NCBI RefSeq assembly: GCF_049562855.1
Contig: NZ_CP186925.1
Span: 2,976,001-3,040,000 of the forward strand
Direction of reading: 5' to 3'
Origin: Ruminococcus_C callidus
Lineage (GTDB): Bacteria > Bacillota > Clostridia > Oscillospirales > Ruminococcaceae
Length of the DNA: 64,000 nucleotides
Shown here piece after piece: positions 17,690-25,384 of this stretch (position 1 is the stretch's first letter; every line of letters begins with the position of its first letter). A model generated the notes under the pieces. It was not told the DNA's origin and made no database searches. It saw only the letters and a program-made list of their open reading frames with translations. The position numbers and the translations under genes were made by a program.

Positions 17690-19510
17690 TTATTCCACTG
17701 TCACGGACTTTGCCAGATTCCGCGGCTTATCTACATCATTGCCCTTGAGCACAGAAGTATAGTATGCGATCAGCTGCAACGGTACCACAGCGATCATGGG
17801 CATCAGCAGGTCGTCAAATTCCGGCAGACCAAACTTCAGGTCTACTGCGTCCGGATCCACATTGTCGCTCTCACGGCACACCAGAATGACCCGTGCACCA
17901 CGTGCCTTGACTTCCTTGATGTTGCTGATGGTCTTTTCCCGCAGTGCCTTCTGGGTCGCTACGGCAATGACCGGCATGTTTTCCGTAATCAGCGAAATGG
18001 TGCCGTGCTTCAGTTCTCCGGCTGCATAAGACTCCGAGTGGATATAGGAGATCTCTTTCAGCTTCAGCGAGCCTTCCATGCTCAGGGCGTAGTCCAGTCC
18101 GCGTCCGATGTACAGCAGGCTGTCGGCGGTGATGAGGGAGGAGGCAATATACTGTGTCTGCTCCTTGTGTTCCAGAATGCCGGTGATCACTTCCGGCGTT
18201 TCCTGCAAAAGCTTTACCAGACGGCGGCACTCTGTTTCGTCAATGTTGCCCACAGCCAGAGCCAGCTCAAAGGCAAACAGATACATCACCGCGATCTGCA
18301 CCATGTACGCCTTGGTCGATGCCACGGCAATTTCCGGTCCGGCATGGGTGTAGATCAGCATATCTGCTTCCCGTGCAATGGAACTGCCCATTGCGTTGAC
18401 AATGGCGAGAGTCTTTGCCCCCAGCGATTTCGCCAGCCGCAGAGCTGCCAGACTATCGGCAGTTTCGCCGGACTGGGAGATGATGATGACCAGATCGCCC
18501 TCTCCCACCAGCGGTTCCCGATAGCGGAATTCCGAAGCGATGTCCACCGTTACCGGCACCCGTGCCAGCTTTTCAATGACATACTTGCCCACTGTTCCGG
18601 CATGCATTGCCGTACCGCAGGCAACTACCTGAATATGCCGGAATTCCCGCAGCACCTCCGGTGTGATGCCGCATTCCTCCAGATTCGGCAAGCCGTCCTG
18701 AATCCGCGGCAGAATGGTGTTGCGAATCGCGTTGGGCTGTTCGTGGATCTCTTTCAGCATAAAGTGGGCATAGCCGCCCTTGCCGATCGCCTCCACATCC
18801 CAGTCTGCGGTTTTCAGTTCCTTTTTCACCGGCTGCCCGAACGCATCGAAGATCTGTACGCCGTTGTCGTCCAGCACAGCAATTTCCTCGTGTTCCAGCA
18901 GATAGTAATCTCTGGTGTATTCGATGATTGCCGGCACATCAGAGGCAATAAAGCTTTCGCCCTTGCCGACACCCACGATCAGCGGGCTTTCGCAGCGGAC
19001 AGCGTACACCTGCTCGGGGTGGTCTGCGAAGATAATGCCCAGCGAATAGGAACCTTCCAGATCGCGGACGGTTTCCGAAATGGTCTGAATGGGGCTGCCG
19101 TTATAGCGGTAGTCCAGCAGCTTTGCCACCACTTCGGTGTCAGTGTCGCTGGTAAAGGTCACGCCTTTTCCCGCAAGGAAGTCCTTGAGTTCCTTATAGT
19201 TCTCGATGATGCCGTTATGTACGATCGTCACTCTGCCGCCGCTGTGGGGGTGAGCGTTTACGTCAGAGGGTTCGCCATGGGTCGCCCAGCGGGTGTGACC
19301 AATGCCCACATGCCCGAAAGGTCTGCCCTCACGCTCCATTTTTTCCTCCAGATCTTTCAGTCTGCCCTTGGACTTCGCCACAGTGATTTTTCCGTCCTGA
19401 AAGACAGCAATGCCGGCAGAGTCATAGCCGCGGTATTCCAGTTTTCCCAGACCGTTCAGCAGGACCTCCGTACAGTCCCGTTTGCCCACATATCCAACAA
19501 TTCCACACAT
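17690..19510 (-). CDS. glmS: glutamine--fructose-6-phosphate aminotransferase (isomerizing)
   Basis: 606 residues, the usual GlmS length. It makes glucosamine 6-phosphate from fructose 6-phosphate and glutamine for peptidoglycan. The N-terminal glutaminase domain begins MCGIVGYVGKRDCTEVLLNG with Cys2 as nucleophile, and has TRWATHGEPSDVNAHPH and NGIIENY. Two SIS sugar-isomerase domains follow (ACGTAMHAGTVGKYVIEKLA, ISQSGETADSLAALRLAK, GRGLDYALSMEGSLKLKEIS). It ends PRNLAKSVTVE. Start ATG 19510 is fixed by the catalytic Cys. It leads an apparent operon with three LRR surface genes. Confidence 0.97.
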   Translation of the reverse strand: MCGIVGYVGKRDCTEVLLNGLGKLEYRGYDSAGIAVFQDGKITVAKSKGRLKDLEEKMEREGRPFGHVGIGHTRWATHGEPSDVNAHPHSGGRVTIVHNGIIENYKELKDFLAGKGVTFTSDTDTEVVAKLLDYRYNGSPIQTISETVRDLEGSYSLGIIFADHPEQVYAVRCESPLIVGVGKGESFIASDVPAIIEYTRDYYLLEHEEIAVLDDNGVQIFDAFGQPVKKELKTADWDVEAIGKGGYAHFMLKEIHEQPNAIRNTILPRIQDGLPNLEECGITPEVLREFRHIQVVACGTAMHAGTVGKYVIEKLARVPVTVDIASEFRYREPLVGEGDLVIIISQSGETADSLAALRLAKSLGAKTLAIVNAMGSSIAREADMLIYTHAGPEIAVASTKAYMVQIAVMYLFAFELALAVGNIDETECRRLVKLLQETPEVITGILEHKEQTQYIASSLITADSLLYIGRGLDYALSMEGSLKLKEISYIHSESYAAGELKHGTISLITENMPVIAVATQKALREKTISNIKEVKARGARVILVCRESDNVDPDAVDLKFGLPEFDDLLMPMIAVVPLQLIAYYTSVLKGNDVDKPRNLAKSVTVE

Positions 19511-19610
19511 CTTTTGTGCCTCACTTTCGTTTTCATGGCAGCTCCGCACCAAACCGGTGCAAAGTCGCTTCATATGCATCGTGTCCCAAATGACCGGACA
19601 CTACATATTA

Positions 19611-19705
19611 TGGCAACACTGCACCTAGTCTGCCTGCGAAATTTCTATGCAATCTGCCAAAAAATCTGACGATGCACCTTACACACAAGCTTTGCACGGT
19701 GTTGC
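19611..19705 (-). mobile_element. short repeat element, 95 bp, in the glmS 5' leader
   Basis: Ends TGGCAACACTGC and GCACGGTGTTGCCT, flanked on each side by TA (19609-19610 and 19706-19707). The interior (TGCGAAATTTCTATGCAATC, then CTTACACACAAGCTT) matches one half of the 172-bp element at 58840. It lies between the glmS promoter and start codon, so it is transcribed in the leader. Confidence 0.75.
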
Positions 19706-19710
19706 CTTAT

Positions 19711-19739
19711 CAATTATACCATAACCGCACTGGAATTGC
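19711..19739 (-). promoter_or_regulatory. promoter of the glmS-LRR operon
   Basis: Minus-strand TTGCAA (19734-19739) and TATAAT (19711-19716) with a 17-bp spacer. The transcript would begin within or next to the repeat element and carry a leader of about 200 nt. I see no clear glmS ribozyme core in that leader, only a GCACC-GGTTT-GGTGC hairpin near 19535. Confidence 0.75.
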
Positions 19740-19860
19740 AACTGATTTTTTAGTGAAAATTACGTGATATGGGTTTGTGAAACAAAGGGAATTCCGGCAA
19801 TTCGACAGCAAAAACAACTTTTTCGATTCTGCGGAATTTTCAAAAAATCGCCGAATGCAG

Positions 19861-19889
19861 TTGCAGTCTGTCGAAAAATGTGATATACT
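19861..19889 (+). promoter_or_regulatory. promoter of the DUF6930-like gene, abutting a repeat element
   Basis: TTGCAG (19861-19866) and TATACT (19884-19889) with a 17-bp spacer. A 335-bp repeat element begins within 3 bp of the -10 hexamer, so transcription starts inside it. Upstream, 19740-19860 shows nothing else. Confidence 0.65.
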
Positions 19890-19890
19890 A

Positions 19891-20227
19891 AGGGCAATAC
19901 CGCACAAAGAGCGTCTGGCGACTTTGCACGCCATCTGCCTGCAAATTTCCCTTCAGAGCCTGTTTCGTATCTTCCCGCACGCATCTTGCGTGCATATTTT
20001 CCGAGATATTTCGGGAAAATACTCGAAAATCCACAAAGGATTTTCTCCGTTTTCCCCTTCATCTCTCAAAAAATCTGACGACGCAATCTGCGTACGTCAG
20101 ATACGAAACAGGCTCTCATATTTCACAAAAATGCTCGTGAATACATCCAGTATTCACTCCGCTTTTTGTTTCATCTGACGATAAATTTGACGACGCATCT
20201 GTCGCACAATCTTTGTGCGGTATTGCC
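19891..20227 (-). mobile_element. 335-bp MITE-like repeat (long type), reverse copy
   Basis: Starts GGCAATACCGCACAAAGAGC (19893) and ends TTTGTGCGGTATTGCC (20227), with TA on both sides. It contains the nested hairpins GCACGC-n-GCGTGC, a TTTTCCGAGATATTTCGG stem, an AAAATCC stem and GTGAATAC-n-GTATTCAC. GGC-to-GCC length is 335 bp, the same as copies at 51381 and 60125. A trailing AAGGGAAACGCC-AATCAGGGAAACACTG fragment at 20228-20260 looks like another degraded end. Confidence 0.85.
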
Positions 20228-20285
20228 TAAGGGAAACGCCGAATCAGGGAAACACTGTATAAAATGAAAAGAGGTCATGTCCCAT

Positions 20286-21545
20286 ATGAATCAAAATCAA
20301 GTAAATCTCGAGCCGGAAGAACCGCTTCTGCCGAGTCCGTCTTCGGAAATGCTCGCTTACATGGAAAAACTCTATCCCCTTATCTTTGCCTTTAAGCAGA
20401 CAAAACTGTGGAAATCCATACGGGATTCCGAGCCGTTTGCGATCCAGATGCCCGACGGACAAACCGGCTGCTGCATTCTGACCGGAAATGAGGGGGATTT
20501 TATTTCCCTGTCCATTTATTTTGGTGATGCCGGCTGGAACAGCATCTGCAATTTCTACAGCGAACCGGTAGAAACGGAAGAAGCTCGCCTGGAACAGATG
20601 ATGTCCCAATCCTGTGTACAGGTAGTATTCTGCCGCAAAGACGGACTGACAGAAACGGAAGTGCAAAGCCTGCGGCACTACGCCAGAGAAAACAACATCG
20701 CATTCCGCGGCAAAAACGCCTACTTCTGCCTGCGGAACTCCGAGCCCTACCACTGCTCATGGTTTCTGGAAACCAAAGAACAGGCAGACATACTGGAACT
20801 GGGGCTTCGTGCAGCACTGGATCTCCATAAGCAGCTGGGACAGGGAAAAACACCGGCTGAACTGGGCATCAGTTCCTGCATCGACACACTGCCGCTGTAT
20901 GACGGTAAGACATGGAGCACCATGATGCCGCCGGAACGAACCGTATCTTCTTTGACGGAACCTTTGCTGAGCGATGCCATGCAGCAGAAGATCCGCCGCA
21001 TGAAAAAGGGCGGCGGCAAGTGGGAATGCCAGCTGTTTCCATTTTCAAGTCCTGTGCTCGCCAAAGAGGGTGCACCGTTTTTCCCGTTCCTGCTGATGAT
21101 TCTGGACACCAAGCGGGAGCAGCTTCTGCCCCAGCAGCCACTACAGTACAACGCAGATATTCTCCAAAAGGCACTGGACAGCTTCGTACAGGCAATTATC
21201 GACTATGGTCGCTGCCCCAAGAGCATTGCCGTCTGCGACGAGCGAACCGAAGCGATCCTCTCGGAGCTGTGTCACAAATGCGGCATTCTCCTGCTGAAGA
21301 CCACCCGTTTTGCCATGCTGGACGAGGCGAAGGCATCTTTTCTGGAGGATATGGAAGCAGAAAAACAGGCAGACGATGCCGAGTCGGAAAAAATGATCGC
21401 CGCATTTGTAGAGCATCTGAAAGACATGACTGTGGAGGAGATCAAGGACGATGCTCCGCTGGACGTGATCCGCTGGCTCATGGTGTCGGACATTCCGGAG
21501 GATCTGATGAAAAAGCTGGAGAAAGTCATGGAGGAACTGCAGTAA
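20286..21545 (+). CDS. DUF7309/DUF6930 domain protein, function unknown
   Basis: 419 residues, cytoplasmic, no signal peptide. The N-terminal half has a pattern I associate with DUF7309 (AFKQTKLWKSIRDSEPFAIQ, then ILTGNEGDFISLSIYFGDAG). The C-terminal half resembles DUF6930 (PFFPFLLMILDTKREQLLPQ, IDYGRCPKSIAVCDERTEAI, GILLLKTTRFAMLDEAK). Family assignment is from memory and moderate. I prefer ATG 20286 (GAGG 11 bp upstream) over ATG 20277, which sits only 2 bp from that site. It is followed 1 bp later by a small gene and shares its terminator. Confidence 0.7.
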   Translation: MNQNQVNLEPEEPLLPSPSSEMLAYMEKLYPLIFAFKQTKLWKSIRDSEPFAIQMPDGQTGCCILTGNEGDFISLSIYFGDAGWNSICNFYSEPVETEEARLEQMMSQSCVQVVFCRKDGLTETEVQSLRHYARENNIAFRGKNAYFCLRNSEPYHCSWFLETKEQADILELGLRAALDLHKQLGQGKTPAELGISSCIDTLPLYDGKTWSTMMPPERTVSSLTEPLLSDAMQQKIRRMKKGGGKWECQLFPFSSPVLAKEGAPFFPFLLMILDTKREQLLPQQPLQYNADILQKALDSFVQAIIDYGRCPKSIAVCDERTEAILSELCHKCGILLLKTTRFAMLDEAKASFLEDMEAEKQADDAESEKMIAAFVEHLKDMTVEEIKDDAPLDVIRWLMVSDIPEDLMKKLEKVMEELQ

Positions 21546-21546
21546 T

Positions 21547-21771
21547 ATGAACCAGACCATTTACCGCGTCCTGCACATTTACGAGAGCGACTATGGCTGT
21601 GAGGAGCATGCAGAGCCTACCGCAGAGGTAGTGCTGGAAGCGGCGGACGGCAGCCGGAAAACCATTTCCTATTCCGATGCCGCACTTTACACACTGGACA
21701 TTTTCGAGGGTGACAGCGTTACGTATACAGACGGCACGCTGCAAAAAGTCATCTCGGAACAGGATTCGTAA
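21547..21771 (+). CDS. small conserved-type acidic protein
   Basis: 74 residues (begins MNQTIYRVLHIYESDYGCEE), acidic, no membrane segment. The sequence looks like a compact beta-barrel-like domain but I do not recognise the family. It starts 1 bp after the stop of the preceding gene, so the two are surely cotranscribed and probably coupled. A strong terminator follows at 21793. Confidence 0.65.
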   Translation: MNQTIYRVLHIYESDYGCEEHAEPTAEVVLEAADGSRKTISYSDAALYTLDIFEGDSVTYTDGTLQKVISEQDS

Positions 21772-21792
21772 TCAGAAAGACAACACTACACC

Positions 21793-21829
21793 AAGGGCGA
21801 ACCGAAATCGTATCGGTTCGCCCTTTTTG
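21793..21829 (+). terminator. rho-independent terminator
   Basis: 13-bp perfect stem AAGGGCGAACCGA (21793-21805) and TCGGTTCGCCCTT (21813-21825) with a T tail. Confidence 0.9.
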
Positions 21830-21850
21830 CTTTATGCGGTGTTGCCTTTA

Positions 21851-22022
21851 GGCAATACCGCACAAAGAGCGTCTGGCGAATTTGCACGCCATCTGCTTGC
21901 AAATTTCCCGTCATATTTCACAAAAATGCTCGTGAATACATCAAGTATTCACTCCGCTTTTTGTTTCATCTGACGAAAAATTTGACGACGCATCTGTCGC
22001 ACAATCTTTGTGCGGTATTGCC
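21851..22022 (-). mobile_element. 172-bp MITE-like repeat (type A), reverse copy
   Basis: GGCAATACCGC to GCGGTATTGCC, preceded by TA at 21849-21850 and followed by TTTA. Contains GTGAATAC-ATCAA-GTATTCAC in the middle. Just before it, TATGCGGTGTTGCCTTTA (21834-21850) is the end of another, lost element, so two elements once lay side by side. It sits between convergent genes. Confidence 0.85.
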
Positions 22023-22029
22023 TTTAAAA

Positions 22030-23682
22030 TCACCGGCTTCTGCCGTGATGCATTGTCTTTTTTTCTGCGTACATCGCCGCATCTGCACGGCTCATGATCT
22101 GCTCATAGCTGCTGTCCCCTGCCGCATAAGCGGAATACCCTACTGCAATGCTTAACCGGAACTCCGCCTCCCGTGAGAATGCCCCGTAGTCTTTCCGGCT
22201 GTCGTTCATCTCAGTGATCTTCTGCTTCAGCCGGTCGTAAAGCCGCTGCAAGTCGTCGCTGTCTTTGCCGTCCAGCAGGGCAATGAACTCATCACCGCCT
22301 ACCCGATACACCTGATCATACACGGAAGTCATACACTTGGCGGCACTTTGCAGCAGCATATCCCCGCCGGCATGTCCAAAGGTGTCATTCACCATTTTCA
22401 GCAGGTTCAGATCCATGGACACAATACTGGTACGTTCCAGCACGCACTTTCTTGCATCGCGTTCCAGAGCATAGCGGTTCCCCAGCTTGGTCAGGTTGTC
22501 CGTATACGCCAGTGTCTGGAGCAGCCTGGTTTCCCGTTCCCGATTCATCTCCACCATCAGTTTCCGCAGTCCGTTCACCACGGAAAGTGCCAGATACAGC
22601 AGGAAGCCTGTCCGGACAATGAACGTCTGGTCGCCTACGGTGGAAACGAAAATGAAGAACAGAACATTGCTGCACACAAAGGCAAGCAGGAGAAGTAAAC
22701 TGATGCGGTTGATCTTCTCCATTTGCCGGTATCGCTTTGCGATCATCACAATAAACATCACAGCAAGTATGCCCAGTGCTGCACTGAAAACTTTAACGGT
22801 GCGGGTATAGGACGCGATGCCGGTGAAGTGCAGAACACTCAACACGCACTCCAGCACCAGAAAGCTATAAAACGGCCATTTGATGCGGAGATCCGGCACA
22901 ATATCCTCAAAATAAAACATCGCCAGCAGCGGCAGCAGAAACAGCGAAAAGTAATTGACATAATACTGCACCACCGCATTTTGATACAGGAACTGGTTCA
23001 GAAACAGCGGGCAGTTCAGATTCACTGCAAACACGATCGAAAGGCAGCCCAGCGACAGAGTTTCCGGTGCAGAAACATGCTTCGCTCTGCCCACCGTATA
23101 AATCACCACCAGCAGCACACCGGCAAGCAGCATTGCTACGTTGGAAATGCCGCTCAGCAGATTCTGCCGCAGGTAGTTGAACAGCAGTTCGTTCTGGGTG
23201 CCGATCGCCACCTCATAAGAGGGCATGAACTTGTTGGCATATACCGTTTCCACACAAATGGTCACCTGCCCGGCTGCGGACTCCGGCAGTCGGATAAAAT
23301 GGGTATAAGTCCCCGGTGAATCGCAGATCTTTAAGCGTTCCCCGAAGTGGTAGATGTGTACTGCATCGTCTTCCGGCGTGCCTGTCACGTCAGTGAGGTA
23401 GGCATCCACATAGGAATCATTTGTCCGGAAAGAGATCACCTTCCCACGCATTTCCGATGTAACTTTATGGGACATCACCAGCTGATAGACTGTCTTTTCT
23501 CCACTATAATAAGGCTCGTCCGGCGGGTCAATGACCTGCTCCGTAGTCCAGTCATCCAGCACCATATTCACCGCATCTTCTCTCACAGGCATGCCCGTGG
23601 TAACGATCATGGAAACCACTACCACAACCAGCATCAGCAGTGTCAGACAGATCAGCAGACTTTTCTTTGACAGCCATTTCAT
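22030..23682 (-). CDS. membrane-bound diguanylate cyclase (GGDEF)
   Basis: 550 residues. An N-terminal transmembrane helix, an extracytoplasmic sensor domain of about 150 residues, then seven further membrane segments (about residues 175-375) and a C-terminal GGDEF domain (about 395-545). The architecture is like 7TMR-DISM receptors. The active-site motif VGGDEFIAL is intact, as are DLNLLKMVNDTFGHAGGD and YAEKK. The RxxD inhibitory site five residues before GGDEF reads SVYD, so product inhibition is probably absent. It makes cyclic di-GMP in response to an external signal. ATG 23682 follows AGGAGG at 8 bp. Confidence 0.92.
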   Translation of the reverse strand: MKWLSKKSLLICLTLLMLVVVVVSMIVTTGMPVREDAVNMVLDDWTTEQVIDPPDEPYYSGEKTVYQLVMSHKVTSEMRGKVISFRTNDSYVDAYLTDVTGTPEDDAVHIYHFGERLKICDSPGTYTHFIRLPESAAGQVTICVETVYANKFMPSYEVAIGTQNELLFNYLRQNLLSGISNVAMLLAGVLLVVIYTVGRAKHVSAPETLSLGCLSIVFAVNLNCPLFLNQFLYQNAVVQYYVNYFSLFLLPLLAMFYFEDIVPDLRIKWPFYSFLVLECVLSVLHFTGIASYTRTVKVFSAALGILAVMFIVMIAKRYRQMEKINRISLLLLLAFVCSNVLFFIFVSTVGDQTFIVRTGFLLYLALSVVNGLRKLMVEMNRERETRLLQTLAYTDNLTKLGNRYALERDARKCVLERTSIVSMDLNLLKMVNDTFGHAGGDMLLQSAAKCMTSVYDQVYRVGGDEFIALLDGKDSDDLQRLYDRLKQKITEMNDSRKDYGAFSREAEFRLSIAVGYSAYAAGDSSYEQIMSRADAAMYAEKKTMHHGRSR

Positions 23683-23730
23683 CGGGCACACCTCCTTTTG
23701 TCAAACCTCGATTGTTTCCCTTATGGTAAT

Positions 23731-23759
23731 AGTATAGCATGATTGCCAATAGTTTTCAA
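23731..23759 (-). promoter_or_regulatory. promoter of the diguanylate cyclase gene
   Basis: Minus-strand TTGAAA (23754-23759) and TATACT (23731-23736) with a 17-bp spacer, 50 bp upstream of the start. Confidence 0.7.
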
Positions 23760-23829
23760 GTGTTTCGTGGGAGAAGTGGCATAATTTATAAAATTGACAA
23801 AAAGTGGCAGAAGTGTGGCGGCAGTTCTA

Positions 23830-23859
23830 TAAAAAAACTGACCGGGGAAATCGGTCAGT
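23830..23859 (-). terminator. strong minus-strand terminator, probably the original guaA terminator
   Basis: ACTGACCG (23837-23844) and CGGTCAGT (23852-23859) stem; on the minus strand it ends in seven T. No minus-strand chromosomal gene ends near it now. Removing the integrated element (24071-35863) places it about 220 bp after the guaA stop, or about 50 bp if the repeat at 23889 is also removed. Confidence 0.75.
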
Positions 23860-23888
23860 CCTTTTAAATATGCTATGTTATTATGTTA

Positions 23889-24059
23889 AGGCAATACCGC
23901 ACAAAGATTGTGCGACAGATGCGTCGTCAAATTTTTTGAGAGATGAAGGGAAAATATGCACGCAAGATGCGTGCGGGAAGATACGAAACAGGCTCTGAAG
24001 GGAAATTTGCAAGCAGATGGCGTGCAAAGTCGCCAGACGCTCTTTGTGCGGTATTGCCT
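23889..24059 (+). mobile_element. 171-bp MITE-like repeat, deletion derivative of the long type
   Basis: AGGCAATACCGCACAAAG to CTTTGTGCGGTATTGCCT, flanked by TA (23887-23888 and 24060-24061). The interior has TTTTTTGAGAGATGAAGGGA then GCACGCAAGATGCGTGC and AGATACGAAACAGGCTC, modules of the 335-bp type, with the middle deleted. It lies just outside the left end of the integrated element. Confidence 0.85.
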
Positions 24060-24070
24060 TAAATGAGGAA

Positions 24071-24082
24071 TTATTCCCACTC
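24071..24082. repeat. attL core of the integrated element
   Basis: TTATTCCCACTC, a 12-bp direct copy of 35864-35875, which is the reverse complement of the last guaA codons and stop. Confidence 0.85.
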
Positions 24083-24305
24083 CTCAAATCGCCCTCCATG
24101 TTAAACAATTTTGTTTAGGAGATTTGAGCTGTGGTATCTCAATTATACATTTTGTTCTGTATTGTACTTGGCTGCTGATGCTCCGTTATCATTCTGTTAG
24201 CACGTTTGATAATGAGCTGTGCAACTTGTGGAGGCAATGTGTGCCTGGTGGCTTGCTCCTTACTTGGTATTATAGCGCAGTTGAGGTGGTTTGTCAAAAG
24301 GTTTT

Positions 24306-25361
24306 TTATTCTTGAATCATCTTTTGAAGCAAAGCACATTCTTCTGAAATAACAGCTTTTATGTTTTTAACCTTTTCATCGTCATTCAACTCTTTCATAG
24401 GTAGAATACGTGACTTACCAAATTTGGATTCAAACAGTATATTAAGCATTTCTATTTCTTTTTTAGTAGTAAAAATAGAATACAAAGCTTTCAAACATTC
24501 CCCTGGGGGTATAGTATTTACAATAATCACTTTTTGTGTAATGTCATCTGTAGCAAACATATAACACTTATCAATAGTTTCATTTGAATAAACAGTACTC
24601 CAAGTGACAATATAGGTTAAATCCCACGCCTGATTCTTTATTCCCTTAATTACTTCGGAAAAATCACTTGATTTGCATTTTTTAGGCATTGCCACATTTG
24701 GTACATTTGCAAATACTGCTGCTGCGTAGAATAATATGCTTTCTGCAATCATCAAATTGTCTGCATACCAATTAGTGAACTCTACAAATTTTTCTATAGC
24801 AGTTACAGATTCCTTTCTCAATAGTTCTACTATTTTGATGATAGCTGCCTCAGTTGATAGATATAATACACCTTCATTATACTCAAAGTTTCTTTCATCA
24901 GTTTTGTAATCGCTTGATAGGTATTGGCTAGGAACGTGATCGATGTTTCCAAACGCTAATGCTTTCCATATATGTGCAGGAATGTTGTCAACAGCGTGTA
25001 AAAACTGCAATCTTGAAGACTCAGCAGTATAGCAACTTAGCTTTTGACTATCTGTTTCAAATAAACTGAAACCGCAACTAAGCTTAGCCCCTATAAACTG
25101 TGCCCATAAAATGAGAGCTGCCATTTTATACATACGATCCTTATTCTTCAAGTAGCCATTCCTTGCTATTTCGCAGATGGGGGAAGCGAGATTATTGTCA
25201 ACAAGAATAATAATATCTTTATCAGAAGACTGTAGTTCCATGATTTTATGAAAATCAAGTTCTCCGTTCGGGCAAATATAAGGATGAAATATCAGTTGCA
25301 GCTTATTTATAACAGAATATAGTGTATCAAGTTCATCATCTTCAAAGACCAATATATCCAT
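24306..25361 (-). CDS. unknown protein paired with PHP/SMC-like ATPase, putative defence partner
   Basis: 351 residues, no signal peptide or membrane segment, AT-rich codons. I do not recognise the family. The first 110 residues form an alternating hydrophobic/acidic pattern (MDILVFEDDELDTLYSVINK, KDIIILVDNNLASPICEIAR) that could be a nuclease-like or Rossmann-like fold with conserved Asp; the rest is helical. ATG 25361 follows GGAAGGTG at 8 bp. A frame extending to GTG 25397 would overlap the upstream gene. It lies 23 bp after the ATPase gene, so one operon. The name is left open; a toxin, nuclease or regulator of the ATPase are all possible. Confidence 0.6.
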   Translation of the reverse strand: MDILVFEDDELDTLYSVINKLQLIFHPYICPNGELDFHKIMELQSSDKDIIILVDNNLASPICEIARNGYLKNKDRMYKMAALILWAQFIGAKLSCGFSLFETDSQKLSCYTAESSRLQFLHAVDNIPAHIWKALAFGNIDHVPSQYLSSDYKTDERNFEYNEGVLYLSTEAAIIKIVELLRKESVTAIEKFVEFTNWYADNLMIAESILFYAAAVFANVPNVAMPKKCKSSDFSEVIKGIKNQAWDLTYIVTWSTVYSNETIDKCYMFATDDITQKVIIVNTIPPGECLKALYSIFTTKKEIEMLNILFESKFGKSRILPMKELNDDEKVKNIKAVISEECALLQKMIQE

Positions 25362-25384
25362 CAAAGAGCACCTTCCAAAAACAA

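Noticed and set aside
17660..19669. 669-residue ORF antisense to glmS
   Set aside because: Shadow frame; the minus strand encodes complete GlmS.
19511..19740. glmS ribozyme in the glmS leader
   Set aside because: Leader contains a repeat element and a small GCACC/GGTGC hairpin, but I cannot find the ribozyme core. A covariance search would decide.
20228..20262. Separate mini element after the 335-bp repeat
   Set aside because: Only fragments of one terminus (GGGAAACGCC, GGGAAACACTG) with no opposite end; treated as debris.
23889..24059. CRISPR-like or tandem repeat array near the mobilizable element
   Set aside because: The repeats are dispersed single copies of a MITE family, not regularly spaced short repeats with spacers. 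No CRISPR array seen anywhere in the window.
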